Shown: positions 7,710 through 17,537 of the stretch, one piece after another | How the letters are laid out: the number at the start of each line of letters is the position of its first letter | Position numbering within the stretch: position 1 is the first letter of the stretch | NCBI RefSeq assembly: GCF_001724815.1 | Contig: NZ_MEDO01000029.1 | Span: 1 to 34,109 of the forward strand | DNA from: Arenimonas sp. SCN 70-307 | GTDB taxonomy: Bacteria > Pseudomonadota > Gammaproteobacteria > Xanthomonadales > Xanthomonadaceae | DNA: 34,109 nucleotides | Direction of reading: 5' to 3' | Made by a program: the position numbers and the translations under genes | Notes under the pieces: model-generated | The model's database searches: none | What the model saw: the letters and a program-made list of their open reading frames with translations, nothing else | What the model was told of the DNA's origin: nothing

Positions 7710-8171
7710 TTATGCCCCTGATGCCAAACGCTGCAGCAGCCCGTCGGCGGCCTCGCGCGCCAGGGCGCAGGTGCGGTCGAAGTCGCGCGTGCTGCCGTTG
7801 TAGGGGTCGGGCAGCTCGCCATTGCGCTTCACCCCGCACCAGTCCAGCGCCAGCGCGATGCGTCCACGCGCCGCGCTCGGCGCCAGCAGCCGCAGCTCGG
7901 CCAGGTTGGCGCGGTCGGCGCACAGCACGAGGTCGAAGCGCTGGAAGTCGGCGAACTGCACCTGGCGGGCGCGCTGGCCGCTGATGTCGATGCCGGCGCG
8001 CTGGCCGGCGGCGATGGCCCGCGGGTCCGGCGGCTGGCCGGCGTGCCAGCCCCCGGTGCCGGCGGAGTCGACCGTGTAGGGCACCGCGGAGTCACTGCGG
8101 CGATGCGCCGCCCAGCCCTCGAGCAGCGGCGAGCGGCAAATGTTTCCCATGCAAACAAACAATATATTCAA
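7710..8171 (-). CDS. Low-molecular-weight protein tyrosine phosphatase
   Basis: This 153-residue protein carries the LMW-PTP signature C-x5-R-S at residues 7-14 (CMGNICRS) and the general-acid loop DPYNGS near residue 125. It hydrolyses phosphotyrosine; relatives next to polysaccharide genes act on tyrosine autokinases, but no such kinase is seen here. The catalytic cysteine precedes the first ATG (which encodes Met8), so translation must begin upstream. The only suitable codon is TTG at 8171, with an AAGG element 11-12 bases upstream. The first codons (AAT ATA TTG TTT GTT) and the preceding 23 bases are strikingly AT-rich in a G+C-rich context. It sits directly behind kdsB, as in other Xanthomonadales, which suggests a link to envelope biogenesis. 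Confidence 0.92.
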   Translation of the reverse strand: MNILFVCMGNICRSPLLEGWAAHRRSDSAVPYTVDSAGTGGWHAGQPPDPRAIAAGQRAGIDISGQRARQVQFADFQRFDLVLCADRANLAELRLLAPSAARGRIALALDWCGVKRNGELPDPYNGSTRDFDRTCALAREAADGLLQRLASGA

Positions 8172-8194
8172 TTACTTACAAAACCTTATTGAAG

Positions 8195-8962
8195 TCAATT
8201 CTCTTCCATGGCGCGGGCGTTCGCCCGGGCCAGGTCGGCTTCCGTGTCCACGCCGGGTGGGAAGGGTACCGGCGTCAGTCCCACCGCGATGCGATGGCCG
8301 GCCTCGAGTACGCGCAGCTGCTCGAGCGCCTCGAGGTTTTCCAGCCTGCCCGGTGGCAGCCGCGTGAACTGGCGCAGGAAGCCGGCGCGGTAAGCATAGA
8401 TGCCGATGTGCCGCAGCGCCTGTCCGGCCACGGCGCCGGTGCGGTCGCGGGCGAAGCGGTCGCGCTGCCAGGGGATCGGGGCGCGGCTGAAATAAAGCGC
8501 CAGCCCGGCCTGGTCGCTCACCAGCTTGACCACGTTCGGGTCGAACAAGGCCTCGGCATCGTCGATCGGCGTGGCCAGCGTCGACATCGGCGCCCGGCCG
8601 TCGGCCAGCAGCGCCGCCACGGCGCGGATGCCCTCGGGCGGCGCGAAGGGTTCGTCGCCCTGCAGGTTCACCACGATGGCGTCGTCGGCCCAGCCCAGCT
8701 GGTCGGCGCATTCGGCCAGGCGGTCGGTGCCCGAGGCGTGGTCGGCGCGGGTCAGGCAGACGCGCAATGGCTGGCCGGCCAGCGCCGCGGCGATGCGCTC
8801 GTCGTCGGTGGCCACCACCACGTCGCGGGCGCCGGCGGCCAGGGCGCGCCGCGCCACGTGCACCACCATGGGCTCGCCGGCGATCAGGCGCAGCGGCTTG
8901 CCCGGCAGGCGCGAGGCGCCGTAGCGGGCGGGAATGGCGACGATGAAGTCGGGCGCGGTCAT
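8195..8962 (-). CDS. kdsB: 3-deoxy-manno-octulosonate cytidylyltransferase
   Basis: This 255-residue cytoplasmic enzyme activates Kdo with CTP to CMP-Kdo for lipopolysaccharide inner-core assembly. The nucleotidyltransferase signature is at residues 13-23 ([11 protein letters not shown]), followed by DEPFAPP in VVNLQGDEP and the conserved SRAPIPW segment with HIGIYAYR. Length equals typical KdsB. Its ATG overlaps the TGA of lpxK (ATGA), so the two are probably translated in a coupled way. In E. coli a small Trm112-like gene (ycaR) lies between lpxK and kdsB; here there is no room for it. Confidence 0.98.
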   Translation of the reverse strand: MTAPDFIVAIPARYGASRLPGKPLRLIAGEPMVVHVARRALAAGARDVVVATDDERIAAALAGQPLRVCLTRADHASGTDRLAECADQLGWADDAIVVNLQGDEPFAPPEGIRAVAALLADGRAPMSTLATPIDDAEALFDPNVVKLVSDQAGLALYFSRAPIPWQRDRFARDRTGAVAGQALRHIGIYAYRAGFLRQFTRLPPGRLENLEALEQLRVLEAGHRIAVGLTPVPFPPGVDTEADLARANARAMEEN

Positions 8963-9948
8963 GGCGTGGGTTTCCGTGGGCGAAGGCGGTCGGCGACGGC
9001 ATCGAAGAAGGCCGCGGGCAGTTCGGCCCGCACCGGCACTTCCCAGGCGTCGGGCAGTCCCAGGCCGGTGCATTTGACCGCGTCCTTGCTGGTCATCAGC
9101 AGCGGCAGCGGCGGCGAGAATGCCAGCTCGGCACGCCGGAAGGCGTGGTGGTCGGGGAACGCATGCCCGTGCACCTGCAGGCCCGCCGCGCCCAGCGTCG
9201 CGAAAAAACGCGCCGGGTTGCCGATGCCGGCGACGGCGTGCACCGGCCCGGGCGCGAAGGCGCCCAGCGGCCTGGGCGCGCCGCCGGCCAGCGGCCGCGC
9301 ATCGCCGGGCACCAGTTGCATGGCCCACTCCCCCGCCCCGGCCTGGCCGCCGTTGACGACGCGGAAGTCCACGGCGCGGCCGGCGGGCTCGCGCAGCGGT
9401 CCAGCCGGAATCAGGCGGCCGTTGCCGTGGCGGCGTTCGCCGTCGAGCACCTCGATCTCCAGGTCGCGGTGCAGCGGCCGGTGCTGCAGGCCGTCGTCGG
9501 CGATCACCAGGTCGCAGCCCGCGGCCACCAGGGCCGCGGCGGCGGCGGCGCGGTCGCGCGCCACGCGCACGCGCAGGCCGGTCTGGCGGGCGATCAGCAG
9601 CGGTTCGTCGCCACAGACTTCGGGCGGCGTGTCGCGACGCACGTCGAGGTCGTCGCTGCCCCGGCGGCCGTGGCCGCGGCTGACGATGCCCGGGGTGAAG
9701 CCGCGGTGCGCCAGTTCCGTGGCCAGCGCGATCACCAGCGGGGTCTTGCCGGCGCCGCCGGCGACGAGGTTGCCCACCACCAGTACCGGCGCGCCCGCGC
9801 GGCGCGGCTTGCGCAGGCCCAGCCACCACGGCAGCGCGTGCAGCCGGCGCAGGCCGCGGTAAACAAGCTCGAGCAGGCGCAGCCCGGGCCCCGGCGCCAC
9901 GCCGCCGTACCAGCGCCGCAGCAGCCAGGCTTCCAGCGCCGCCTTCAC
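8959..9948 (-). CDS. lpxK: Tetraacyldisaccharide 4'-kinase
   Basis: This 329-residue inner-membrane-associated P-loop kinase phosphorylates the 4' position of the lipid A disaccharide, the sixth step of the Raetz pathway. A hydrophobic N-terminal helix lies around residues 22-45, the Walker A motif [11 protein letters not shown] is at 59-69, and SRGHGRRG and the DDGLQH motif follow. The start is GTG at 9948, overlapping the msbA stop (GTGA). Its position between msbA and kdsB is conserved across gammaproteobacteria and supports the call. Confidence 0.97.
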   Translation of the reverse strand: MKAALEAWLLRRWYGGVAPGPGLRLLELVYRGLRRLHALPWWLGLRKPRRAGAPVLVVGNLVAGGAGKTPLVIALATELAHRGFTPGIVSRGHGRRGSDDLDVRRDTPPEVCGDEPLLIARQTGLRVRVARDRAAAAAALVAAGCDLVIADDGLQHRPLHRDLEIEVLDGERRHGNGRLIPAGPLREPAGRAVDFRVVNGGQAGAGEWAMQLVPGDARPLAGGAPRPLGAFAPGPVHAVAGIGNPARFFATLGAAGLQVHGHAFPDHHAFRRAELAFSPPLPLLMTSKDAVKCTGLGLPDAWEVPVRAELPAAFFDAVADRLRPRKPTP

Positions 9949-11699
9949 CCGGCCTCCGTCTCGCGGAACTGCATGCGGTGCAGGTGGGCGTAGAGGCCGC
10001 CGCGGGCCAGCAGCTGGGCATGCGTGCCCTGCTCCACCAGGCGGCCGGCGTCGAGCACCAGCACCTGGTCGGCGTGTTCCACCGTGGAGAGGCGGTGGGC
10101 GATCACCAGCGTGGTGCGGTCGGGGATCAGGCGCTGCAGCGCGTCCTGGACGAGGCGCTCGGACTCGGTGTCCAGCGCCGCCGTCGCCTCGTCGAGGATG
10201 AGGATGGGCGCGTCCTTGAGGATGGCGCGGGCGATGGCCAGGCGCTGGCGCTGCCCGCCCGAGAGCAGGCCGCCGTTTTCGCCGATGCGCGCCTGCAGGC
10301 CGCCGGGCAGCCGCTCGATGAACTCGAGCGCGTTGGCCGCCGCGGCCGCGGCGCGCACCCGCTCCGGGTCGCTGCCGGCCTGGGCGCCGTAGGCGATGTT
10401 GGCCTCGATGCTGTCGTCGAACAGCATCACCCGCTGCCCGACCATGGCCACCTGCTGGCGCAGGTGCGCCAGCCGGTAATCCTCGACCGGGTGGCCGTCG
10501 AGCAGCACCTGGCCGGCGCTGGCCTCGTAGAAGCGCGGCAGCAGGCGGATGAGCGTGGACTTGCCGCTGCCCGAGCGGCCGACGATGGCGGTGACGGTGC
10601 CGGGCGCGGCGCTGAAGCTGACGCCCTCGAGCGCCGGGCGCGACTGGCCGGGATAGGTGACCGTGACGTCGCGGAACTCGATGTCGCCGCGGGCGCGCAC
10701 CAGGGGCCGGGTGCCGTTGTCGGGCTCGTCGGGTTCGTCGAGGATGGCGAACAGCCGGTCGGCCGCGGCCACGCCGCGCTGGACCAGGCTTTGCACGTTG
10801 GTGATGCGCTTGAGCGAAGGCAGCATCGCCATCATCGCCGTCAGCAGGGCCACGAAGCTGCCGGCGGTCATGCGGCCGCGCGCGGCCTCGTGCCCGGCCA
10901 CCAGCAGGATCACCGCCAGGCCGGTGGCGGCCAGCACCTGCACCACCGACGAGGCCATCGCGCGGGTGGCCTCCACCTTCACGCCCAGGCCCAGGTTGAG
11001 GTCCACCAGCGAGCGGTAGCGCGCCAGCTCGGAGTCCTGCGCGCCGTAGATCTTCACTTCCTGCTGGGCCGACAGCGCCTGCTCGGCGACCTGGGCCATG
11101 TTGGCCACGCCGTCCTGGATGCCGCGGTTGATGCGGCGGTAGCGCCGCCCCACCACCGAGGAGATGCCGGCGATCAGCGGCGCCAGCACCAGCATCACCA
11201 GGGTGACGCGCGGGCTGTACCAGAGCATCACGCCCAGCAGCGCGACGATGGTGAGCGAGTCGGTGAGGATGACCTTGAGTGCGTCCGAACTGGCCTGCGT
11301 CACCTGCTCGCTGTCGTAGTTCAGGCGCGAGACCATGGCCGCCACCGGCTCGCGGTCGAAACGCTGGCTGGGCAGGCGCAGGTACTTGGCCAGGATGTCG
11401 CGGCGCAGGTCGCGCACCACGCTGCGGCCGGTGCGGGCCATGCCGTAGTCGGTGGCGTAGGTGGCGATGCCGCGCAGCACGAACAGGCCGACGATCACCA
11501 GCGGGATGGTCCAGCGCACGTCGGCGTTCTGGGCGACGAAGGTCTCGTCGACCATCGGCTTCATCATCCAGGTGAAGGCGGCCGCGGCGACGGCCTCGAA
11601 CACCATGCCCAGGCCCGCGGCGGTGAGCAGCAGCCAGTAGCGGCGGGCGCGCCCGAGCAGCCGCCGGTAGACGGTCCAGGCCGGGGTTTCCACGCTCAA
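9945..11699 (-). CDS. msbA: Lipid A export ATP-binding/permease protein MsbA
   Basis: This 584-residue half-transporter flips core-lipid A across the inner membrane. The transmembrane region spans about residues 20-310. The nucleotide-binding domain has Walker [10 protein letters not shown] (374-382), the signature [14 protein letters not shown] near 479, Walker [13 protein letters not shown] (about 499-510) and the H-loop [14 protein letters not shown]. Length matches MsbA and the downstream lpxK and kdsB confirm the role. The start is TTG at 11699, overlapping the exbD stop (TTGA), with GAGG seven bases upstream. A GTG two codons later is an alternative, but its GAGG spacing is too long. 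Confidence 0.97.
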   Translation of the reverse strand: MSVETPAWTVYRRLLGRARRYWLLLTAAGLGMVFEAVAAAAFTWMMKPMVDETFVAQNADVRWTIPLVIVGLFVLRGIATYATDYGMARTGRSVVRDLRRDILAKYLRLPSQRFDREPVAAMVSRLNYDSEQVTQASSDALKVILTDSLTIVALLGVMLWYSPRVTLVMLVLAPLIAGISSVVGRRYRRINRGIQDGVANMAQVAEQALSAQQEVKIYGAQDSELARYRSLVDLNLGLGVKVEATRAMASSVVQVLAATGLAVILLVAGHEAARGRMTAGSFVALLTAMMAMLPSLKRITNVQSLVQRGVAAADRLFAILDEPDEPDNGTRPLVRARGDIEFRDVTVTYPGQSRPALEGVSFSAAPGTVTAIVGRSGSGKSTLIRLLPRFYEASAGQVLLDGHPVEDYRLAHLRQQVAMVGQRVMLFDDSIEANIAYGAQAGSDPERVRAAAAAANALEFIERLPGGLQARIGENGGLLSGGQRQRLAIARAILKDAPILILDEATAALDTESERLVQDALQRLIPDRTTLVIAHRLSTVEHADQVLVLDAGRLVEQGTHAQLLARGGLYAHLHRMQFRETEAG

Positions 11700-12118
11700 G
11701 GACGGGCCTCGGGCGTGGTGGCCAGGTGGATGCGGGTGAAGCCGAGCTGGCCCAGGGTGTCCATCACGGTCACCAGGTTCTGGGTGCGCGAGCGGGCGTC
11801 GGCACGCACCACCACCTGGCGCTGGCGGTCGGCGCCGGCCTCGCGGGTGATGGCGGCGCGCAGCGAAGCGGCGTCGGTCTTGAGCACCTCGCTGTTGCCG
11901 ATGAAGACGCGCCCGTCGGCGTCGATGAGCACCGTCAGCGGCTGCTCGACCCGGGCCTCGGTACGGCTGTCGGTGGTGGGCAGCACGATCTTGAGCGCCG
12001 AACGGTGGTCGAAGGAGGTGGTGACGACCAGGAAGATGATCAGGCAGAACACCACGTCGATCAGCGAGACGAGGCTGACCTCCGGTTCGTCCGGCACCCG
12101 GCCCGAGCTCAGCCTCAC
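11696..12118 (-). CDS. exbD: Biopolymer transport protein ExbD
   Basis: This 140-residue single-pass inner-membrane protein forms a proton-driven motor with ExbB to energise TonB-type outer-membrane transport. One N-terminal helix (about 18-38, SLIDVVFCLIIFLVV) contains the essential membrane aspartate, here Asp21. The periplasmic domain includes ADARSRTQNLVTVMDTLGQLG, typical of the ExbD/TolR fold. The GTG at 12118 overlaps the exbB stop (GTGA). A longer open frame upstream is a shadow of exbB. No tonB lies in the window. Confidence 0.93.
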   Translation of the reverse strand: MRLSSGRVPDEPEVSLVSLIDVVFCLIIFLVVTTSFDHRSALKIVLPTTDSRTEARVEQPLTVLIDADGRVFIGNSEVLKTDAASLRAAITREAGADRQRQVVVRADARSRTQNLVTVMDTLGQLGFTRIHLATTPEARP

Positions 12119-12768
12119 GAAGCGCTCCGCTTGGTCGCGCGCGGCGGCTTGCCGGGCGTGGGCGACGGGGCCTCGTCGAGGGCGTCGAGCAGGGCGATGG
12201 CCTGCTTTTCCATGTCCACGATGTACTCGGTGACGCGGCCGCGCAGGTAGCGGTGGAAGATGACCGCCGGGATGGCCACGCACAGGCCGGCCGCAGTGGA
12301 GATCAGGGCCTGGCCGATGCCGCCGGCCAGCCGGTTGGCGTCGCCCACGCCGACGGTGAGGATGTCGAGGAACATCTCGATCATGCCGAAGACGGTGCCC
12401 AGCAGGCCCAGCAGCGGCGCCACCGCCGCGATGGTGCCCAGCGTGGTCAGGAAGCGCTCGAGCCGGTGGGCCACGTGCCGTCCGACGTCCTCGATGCGCT
12501 CCTTGATGATCTCGCGCGGGCGCTGGCGCACGTCCAGGCCGGCGGCCAGCAGTTCGCCCAGCGGCGAGTTCTGCCGGAGGATGTCGATGTGCTTGGGGTC
12601 GAGCTCGCGGCCGCGGGCCCAGTCACGGACCTCCTCGCCCAGGCCCGGCGGCAGCACTTCCTTGCGCCGCAGGCTCCAGAAACGCTCGAGGATGATGGCC
12701 AGCGCCAGAATCGCCAGCGCCACGATCGGCGCCATCACCCAGCCGCCTGCCTTGATCAGTTCCAGCAC
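12115..12768 (-). CDS. exbB: MotA/TolQ/ExbB proton channel family protein
   Basis: This 217-residue protein has the three-helix topology of ExbB: TM1 about 10-32, TM2 about 107-135 (TLGTIAAVAPLLGLLGTVFGM) and TM3 about 150-175 (GIGQALISTAAGLCVAIPAV). The conserved TVFGM and GIGQAL-ST-AGL segments line the proton path. It works with ExbD immediately downstream. The start is GTG at 12768 with AAGGTGAG just upstream. These first 49 codons are overlapped in another frame by the tail of comEC. The C-terminus ends in a basic, Pro-rich cytoplasmic tail (PTPGKPPRATKRS). TolQ is the main alternative; pairing with ExbD and the msbA context favour ExbB. Confidence 0.92.
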   Translation of the reverse strand: MLELIKAGGWVMAPIVALAILALAIILERFWSLRRKEVLPPGLGEEVRDWARGRELDPKHIDILRQNSPLGELLAAGLDVRQRPREIIKERIEDVGRHVAHRLERFLTTLGTIAAVAPLLGLLGTVFGMIEMFLDILTVGVGDANRLAGGIGQALISTAAGLCVAIPAVIFHRYLRGRVTEYIVDMEKQAIALLDALDEAPSPTPGKPPRATKRSAS

Positions 12769-15133
12769 GCCTCACCTTCGTCGTCGGGGGACCGCCGATA
12801 GCATAGCCTGTGACGTCGGCGGGGGCATGGCGCCAGTAGCGCGGCCGGTCCGGGCGCATCCGCTCGAGCACCCGCGCGTCGCCCGGGCCCAGCCTCACGC
12901 GCACCGCACCGAGGCTGGCGCTGTCGAGCAGGTCCACCTGGTAACGCGCATAGCGCCCCAGCACCACCGGCTTGGGCAGGCCGAAGCGGTTGTCGTGACC
13001 CACCGGCAGCAGGCCCAGGCGCGGCCGCACCGCGGCCAGGAAATCCAGGCTCGAGGAGGTGTCGGAGCCGTGGTGGGGCACCAGCAGCACGTCGCTGCGC
13101 AGCGCCCGCGCAGGCAGCTTCGCCAGCCTTGCCTCGACGTGGCGGCCGATGTCGCCCGGCAGCAGCGCGCTGGCGCCGTCGGCCTCGATGCGCAGCACGC
13201 AGCTGCTGTCGTTGCGCAGGTAGGGGAAATACGCCGTGGGATGCAGCCAGGTGAAACGCACGCCGTCCCAGGCCCAGCCCTGCCCTGCCTCGCACTCGCG
13301 CCAGCCCGGCGGCGCCCACCCGCGCGGCCCCCAGCGCTGCGCCGCCGGCAGCGCCGCCAGCACTGCGTCCACGCCGCCGGCATGGTCGTTGTCGCCGTGG
13401 CTGGCCACCAGGGCGTCGAGCTTGCGCACGCCCAACGCCCGCAGTGCCGGAAGCACCGCCGCTTCGCCGAAATCCATGCCGCGCGGTGGTGCCGGACCCG
13501 CGTCGTAGAGCAGCGCGTGGTGTTCGGTCAGCACCAGCAGCGACAAGCCCTGCCCCACGTCCAGCAGCCACAACTCCGCTTCGCCGCGTGCCGGTCGCGA
13601 AGCCACCGGCCACAGCAGCGGCAACAGCAGCAGGGCGGCCAGCGCCTTGCCCGGGACCGCGCGCGGCAGCAGCAGCCAGAATACGCCGGCCAGGGCCAGC
13701 ACCACCGCCGGCAGCGAGGGTTCGGGCAGCCAGGCCAGCGCGGCCGGCCAGCTCGCGACCCACTCGAGCCCTTGCCAAAGCCAGTCCATCAGCAGCGCAG
13801 CCAGTCGCCAGGCCCAGGCCGCCGCTTGCGGCCATATCGGCTGCAGGCCGAGGCCCGCCAGCGACAGCGGCACCACGCCCAGGCTGATCCAGGGAATGCC
13901 GACGAGGTTCACCAGCGGCCCGGGTATCGAGGCCTGGGCGAAGAACCAGGCACCCACCGGCAGCAGGCCCAGCGAGGCCACGCCCTGCGCACCCAGGTAG
14001 GGCCGCAGCCAGCCCTGCCCCGGCCCCGAGGGCAGGCACCACAGGAGCCAGGCCACGCCGAGGTAGCTGAGCCAGAAACCGGGCGCGAGCACCGACAGCG
14101 GATCCACCAGCAGCACCCCGATGGTCGCCAGCGCCAGCGAGCGACCGGTGCCTTGCGGCCGCCGCGCCATCCGCGCCAGCGCCACGACGCCGATCATCAG
14201 CGCCGTGCGCACCGTCGGCAGTGCGAAGCCGGCCAGCGCGGTGTAGGCCACGGCCATCAGCAGCGCCGCGGCCGCCACGCCCTGCGGCCGCGGCCAGCGC
14301 CAGGCCAGCGCGGGCCACAGCCACCAGGCCAGGCGCGCCAGCAGCGCACCGAATCCCGCGACCAGACCGACGTGGAAGCCGGAGATGGCGATCAGGTGGG
14401 TCAGGCCGGTGGCGCGCAGCACCTCCCAGTCGCGATCGTCGAGGCCGCGGGTGTCGCCCAGTGCCAGGGCCTGCACGAAGCGTGCGCCTTCCCCCGGTAC
14501 GGCCCCGGCGATCGCGTCGGACGCGCGGCCGCGCAGGGCATCCAGGCCCGGGGCACCGGCCAGCCTCCGCGCCGAGCCCGGCTCGGAAACGTGGCCCGTG
14601 GCTGCCAGTCGCCGCTCCAGCGCGCGGCGCTCGAAGTCGAAGCCACCGGGATTGACGACGCCGCGGGGGACGCGGAGCTTGAGTTGGAGCCGCCAGCGGC
14701 TGCCGGGCGCGAGCTCCGGTGGCGCCTCGCCGGGCTGCGCGAACCACGACAGCTGCAGGCGGCGGCCCACCAGGGCCGCGGCCTCGCCTTCGGCCGCCTC
14801 GACGCGCAGTTCGAAGCGCACGCTGTCTTCTCCCGCCACCGGCAGGCCGAGCACGCGTCCCTCCACGCCGAGCGCGCGGCCCGCCAGCTCCGGCGGCAGC
14901 TGACGAGAGAGTGCAAACGCCCCGTGTGCGCAGGCCAGCGAAAGCCCGAGCAGGAAGGCGCCCAGCGGGCGCCAGGGCGTGGCCGGCCACCACAGCGCCA
15001 GGCCCGCCGCGCCCCAGGCCATCCACCACAGGGGCGCTGGCAAGGTCGCCAGGCCGGGCACCCACAGCGTGCCGGCCAGCAGCGCGGCGGCAACCGCGAG
15101 GCCGAAGGGCTCGGGCGCCCGCCCGGGCGGCAC
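12623..15133 (-). CDS. comEC: DNA internalisation-related competence protein ComEC/Rec2
   Basis: This 836-residue inner-membrane channel imports single-stranded DNA during natural transformation. The first ~130 residues hold N-terminal helices and a DUF4131-like domain, followed by the multi-helix Competence domain (about 210-510; LTHLIAISGFHVGLVAG). A C-terminal metallo-beta-lactamase-like domain begins LWLLDVGQGLSLLVL and has SHGDNDHAGG near residues 577-586, which keeps D, D and H of the HxHxDH motif but has Ser-His-Gly-Asp at the start. Translation starts at GTG 15133, directly after the lolD stop (TGAGTG). The frame does not close before exbB: it overlaps exbB by 146 bases, adding about 49 low-complexity residues that look like frame-shadow. 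A +/-1 change near the end would close it at 12756. Either a genuine long overlap or a lost stop. Confidence 0.9.
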   Translation of the reverse strand: MPPGRAPEPFGLAVAAALLAGTLWVPGLATLPAPLWWMAWGAAGLALWWPATPWRPLGAFLLGLSLACAHGAFALSRQLPPELAGRALGVEGRVLGLPVAGEDSVRFELRVEAAEGEAAALVGRRLQLSWFAQPGEAPPELAPGSRWRLQLKLRVPRGVVNPGGFDFERRALERRLAATGHVSEPGSARRLAGAPGLDALRGRASDAIAGAVPGEGARFVQALALGDTRGLDDRDWEVLRATGLTHLIAISGFHVGLVAGFGALLARLAWWLWPALAWRWPRPQGVAAAALLMAVAYTALAGFALPTVRTALMIGVVALARMARRPQGTGRSLALATIGVLLVDPLSVLAPGFWLSYLGVAWLLWCLPSGPGQGWLRPYLGAQGVASLGLLPVGAWFFAQASIPGPLVNLVGIPWISLGVVPLSLAGLGLQPIWPQAAAWAWRLAALLMDWLWQGLEWVASWPAALAWLPEPSLPAVVLALAGVFWLLLPRAVPGKALAALLLLPLLWPVASRPARGEAELWLLDVGQGLSLLVLTEHHALLYDAGPAPPRGMDFGEAAVLPALRALGVRKLDALVASHGDNDHAGGVDAVLAALPAAQRWGPRGWAPPGWRECEAGQGWAWDGVRFTWLHPTAYFPYLRNDSSCVLRIEADGASALLPGDIGRHVEARLAKLPARALRSDVLLVPHHGSDTSSSLDFLAAVRPRLGLLPVGHDNRFGLPKPVVLGRYARYQVDLLDSASLGAVRVRLGPGDARVLERMRPDRPRYWRHAPADVTGYAIGGPPTTKVRRAGTDQGRRLGDGADRGAGDSGAGHHPRAFLEPAAQGSAAAGPGRGGP

Positions 15134-15838
15134 TCAGTCCCCGGTGAGGGGTCGCAGTTGTCCCTGGGTCAGTTCCAGGGTCCGATCCAGTCGCCGCGCC
15201 AGGCGGCGATCGTGGGTCACCAGCACCAGGGCGGTGCCCAGGCTGCGGTTGAGTTCGAGCAGCAGGTCGAACACACCGGCGGCGGTCTTTTCGTCGAGGT
15301 TGCCGGTGGGTTCGTCGCCCAGCACGCAGGCCGGGCGCGTGACCAGCGCGCGGGCCACGGCGGCGCGCTGGCGCTCGCCACCCGAGAGCTCGCCGGGTTT
15401 GTGGCCCAGGCGATGGCCCAGGCCCACGCGCTCGAGCAGCTCGCGCGCCGGCGCGGCGGCGGCCGCCGGGCGCTCGCCGCGCACGAGCAGCGGCATCATC
15501 ACGTTCTCGAGCGCGGTGAATTCGGGCAGGAGGTGGTGGAACTGGTAGACGAAGCCCAGCGCACGGTTGCGCAGCTCGCCGCGGGCGCGTTCGCCCAGGG
15601 CCGACAGGCGCTGGCCGGCCACTTCGACCTCGCCGTGGGTGGCGTGGTCCAGGCCACCGAGCAGGTGCAGCAGCGTGCTCTTGCCGGTGCCCGAGGCGCC
15701 GACGATGGCCACCGTCTCGCCGCGCCGAACCTCCAGCTGCAGGCCGTCGAACACCGGCGTGCGCAGCGTGCCCTCGATGTAGGTCTTGCCCAGGTCGCTG
15801 CAGCGGATGACGACGTCGTCTTGCATGGGCTTACTCAT
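15134..15838 (-). CDS. lolD: Lipoprotein-releasing ABC transporter ATP-binding protein LolD
   Basis: This 234-residue cytoplasmic ATPase powers LolC/E, which extracts mature lipoproteins from the inner membrane and passes them to LolA. Walker [10 protein letters not shown] is at 47-55, the Q-loop is [18 protein letters not shown], the signature [15 protein letters not shown] is near 155, Walker B is [12 protein letters not shown] and the H-loop [21 protein letters not shown] is characteristic of LolD rather than FtsE or MacB. ATG at 15838 overlaps the lolC stop by eight bases (ATGAGTAA); a second ATG four codons on is an alternative. Confidence 0.95.
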   Translation of the reverse strand: MSKPMQDDVVIRCSDLGKTYIEGTLRTPVFDGLQLEVRRGETVAIVGASGTGKSTLLHLLGGLDHATHGEVEVAGQRLSALGERARGELRNRALGFVYQFHHLLPEFTALENVMMPLLVRGERPAAAAAPARELLERVGLGHRLGHKPGELSGGERQRAAVARALVTRPACVLGDEPTGNLDEKTAAGVFDLLLELNRSLGTALVLVTHDRRLARRLDRTLELTQGQLRPLTGD

Positions 15839-17075
15839 AGCGCAGCGCCGTGGCGGGATCGACGCGCGAGGCGCGCCAGGCCGGGTAAAGGGTGGCGAGC
15901 AGGCACATCACGAAGGCCACGCCTGCGACCATGGCCACGTCGGAAGGGTCGACCAGGGTGGGCACGCCGGAGATGTAGTACACGTCGGCCGGCATCAGCT
16001 CGGCCCCGGCCAGGCGCTCGATGAAGCGCACCACGTGCGAGAGGTTGGCGGCCAGCGGCACGCCGACGGCCACGCCCAGGGCGATGCCGACCACGCCGAT
16101 CACCAGGCCCTGCACCACGAACACGCGCATGACCGCGCCGGGCGACATGCCCAGGGTGCGCAGCACGGCGATGTCGGACTGCTTGTCCTGCACCAGCATC
16201 ACCAGCGAGGACACCAGGCCGAAGGCAGCGATGGCGATCACCAGCGAGAGCAGGATGAACATCACGGTCTTCTCCATCTGCAGCGCGCGGAAGAAGTTGG
16301 CGTTGTCGCGCATCCAGTCGCGCACGCGGTAGCCGCCACCGAGCTGGTCGGACAGGTCGCGCGCCACCGGATAGGCCTGCCAGAGGTCGTCGAGCTTGAG
16401 GCGCACGCCGGTGACGCCCTCGCCCATGCGCCCGAGGCGCTGGGCGTCCTGCAGGTGCACCAGGGCCATGCCCAGGTCGTATTCCTGCGCGCCGGCCTCG
16501 AACAGGCCGACCACCTGGAAGCGCCGCGCCCGCGGCATGGCCCCGAGCGGGGTGACCGAAGATTCGGAGATGTAGACGTTCACCGAGTCGCCGACGCCGG
16601 CGCCGAGCATCAGCGAGAGCTCGCGGCCCAGGATGATGCGGTACTCGCCGGCCACCAGGTCGTCGAGCGAGCCCTGCACCATCCGGTCGGCCAGTTCGGA
16701 GACCTTGGGCTCGTACCCGGGCAGCACGCCGCGCACGATGGCGCCGCGGCGGGCGCGGCCCTGCAGCAGCGACTCGGTCTCGGTGTAGGGCGCGGCGCCC
16801 AGCACCCGCGGGTCGGCGTTGGCGACCTCGACGGCGCGGGGCCAGTCCTGCAGCGGACCGCCAATGCCCGAGACGGTGGCGTGCGCCACCATGCCAAGGA
16901 TGCGTTCGCGCAGCTCGTGCTGGAAGCCGCTCATCACCGAGATGGTGGTGATCAGCACCAGCACGCCCAGCGAAATGCCCAGGATGGAGGCGAGCGAGAG
17001 GAAGGAAATGAAGCCGTTGCGGCGCTTGGCGCGCAGGTAGCGCAGGCCGATGGCGATGGGAAGGTTGGCGAGCAT
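15831..17075 (-). CDS. lolC: Lipoprotein-releasing ABC transporter permease LolC/LolE
   Basis: This 414-residue permease has the LolC/E layout: one N-terminal helix (about 20-50; [21 protein letters not shown]), a long periplasmic domain (about 55-265), then three C-terminal helices (about 275-400) ending [18 protein letters not shown], the usual FtsX-family terminus. With LolD next door it forms the lipoprotein extraction complex. Only one permease gene is present, so the complex may be a homodimer (the LolF situation) unless a second copy lies elsewhere; LolC and LolE cannot be told apart with certainty here. It starts at ATG 17075, six bases after ygfX. Confidence 0.93.
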   Translation of the reverse strand: MLANLPIAIGLRYLRAKRRNGFISFLSLASILGISLGVLVLITTISVMSGFQHELRERILGMVAHATVSGIGGPLQDWPRAVEVANADPRVLGAAPYTETESLLQGRARRGAIVRGVLPGYEPKVSELADRMVQGSLDDLVAGEYRIILGRELSLMLGAGVGDSVNVYISESSVTPLGAMPRARRFQVVGLFEAGAQEYDLGMALVHLQDAQRLGRMGEGVTGVRLKLDDLWQAYPVARDLSDQLGGGYRVRDWMRDNANFFRALQMEKTVMFILLSLVIAIAAFGLVSSLVMLVQDKQSDIAVLRTLGMSPGAVMRVFVVQGLVIGVVGIALGVAVGVPLAANLSHVVRFIERLAGAELMPADVYYISGVPTLVDPSDVAMVAGVAFVMCLLATLYPAWRASRVDPATALRYE

Positions 17076-17081
17076 GGGCCC

Positions 17082-17537
17082 CTAGGCTGCCATGGAAGGA
17101 AGGTGGATGACCGAACGCGGGCTGACGCAGGAAAGCAGGCGCAGCCGGCGGCGCAGCGGACGCGGCAGGGTATCGGGCCACCATGCCGCGCGCCAGTGGT
17201 GGCCCCGGGCATCGCGGCCCGACAGGCACAGCAGCGGCCCCTGTTCGCGCAGCCGCGGCCGGCGGATGTGCCGCACCCTGCCCTGCGGATCGGCCAGCCA
17301 CAGGCCGTCGTGCGCCCAGGCCAGCGCCAGCGGCGGACGGCGCCACTCGCGCCAGGCCTGCGCCAGGCCCGTGAACAGCGCGCCGAGCGCAACGGGAGCG
17401 CGCCACGAGGCGTCGAGTCCGCTGGCCATCACCGAACCGGCCGCCAGCAACGCCAGCGCGCACAGCGCGGCGCAGGTCCAGCGGGAGGGGCGCCAGTCAA
17501 ACCGGCAGGTCGAGGATGGTGTCGACGATCGAGGCAA
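17082..17537 (-). CDS. YgfX-like membrane protein (DUF1434/CptA-type)
   Basis: The gene encodes about 151 residues with a cytoplasmic N-terminus, two close membrane helices around residues 22-62 ([18 protein letters not shown] and [14 protein letters not shown]) and a basic soluble domain ending [10 protein letters not shown]. The size, helical hairpin and overlap with sdhE match YgfX, the partner of SdhE/YgfY in E. coli, where the pair was once reported as a toxin-antitoxin system (CptAB). The best start is TTG at 17537, which overlaps sdhE by 41 bases; the exact start is uncertain because no ATG is available before the conserved FDWRPSRW region. Sequence conservation is weak in this family, so the call leans on position. 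Confidence 0.7.
   Translation of the reverse strand: MPRSSTPSSTCRFDWRPSRWTCAALCALALLAAGSVMASGLDASWRAPVALGALFTGLAQAWREWRRPPLALAWAHDGLWLADPQGRVRHIRRPRLREQGPLLCLSGRDARGHHWRAAWWPDTLPRPLRRRLRLLSCVSPRSVIHLPSMAA

Noticed and set aside
6265-7923. Apparent N-terminal extension of uvrC by more than 500 codons
   Set aside because: The stretch is an alternative frame of the NHL and phosphatase genes. UvrC begins at the ATGA junction with normal length.
12260-16024. A 1254-codon plus-strand open frame
   Set aside because: It is antisense to exbB, comEC and lolD, has low-complexity Arg/Gln/Ala/His composition and no ribosome binding site; long open shadow frames are expected at this G+C content.
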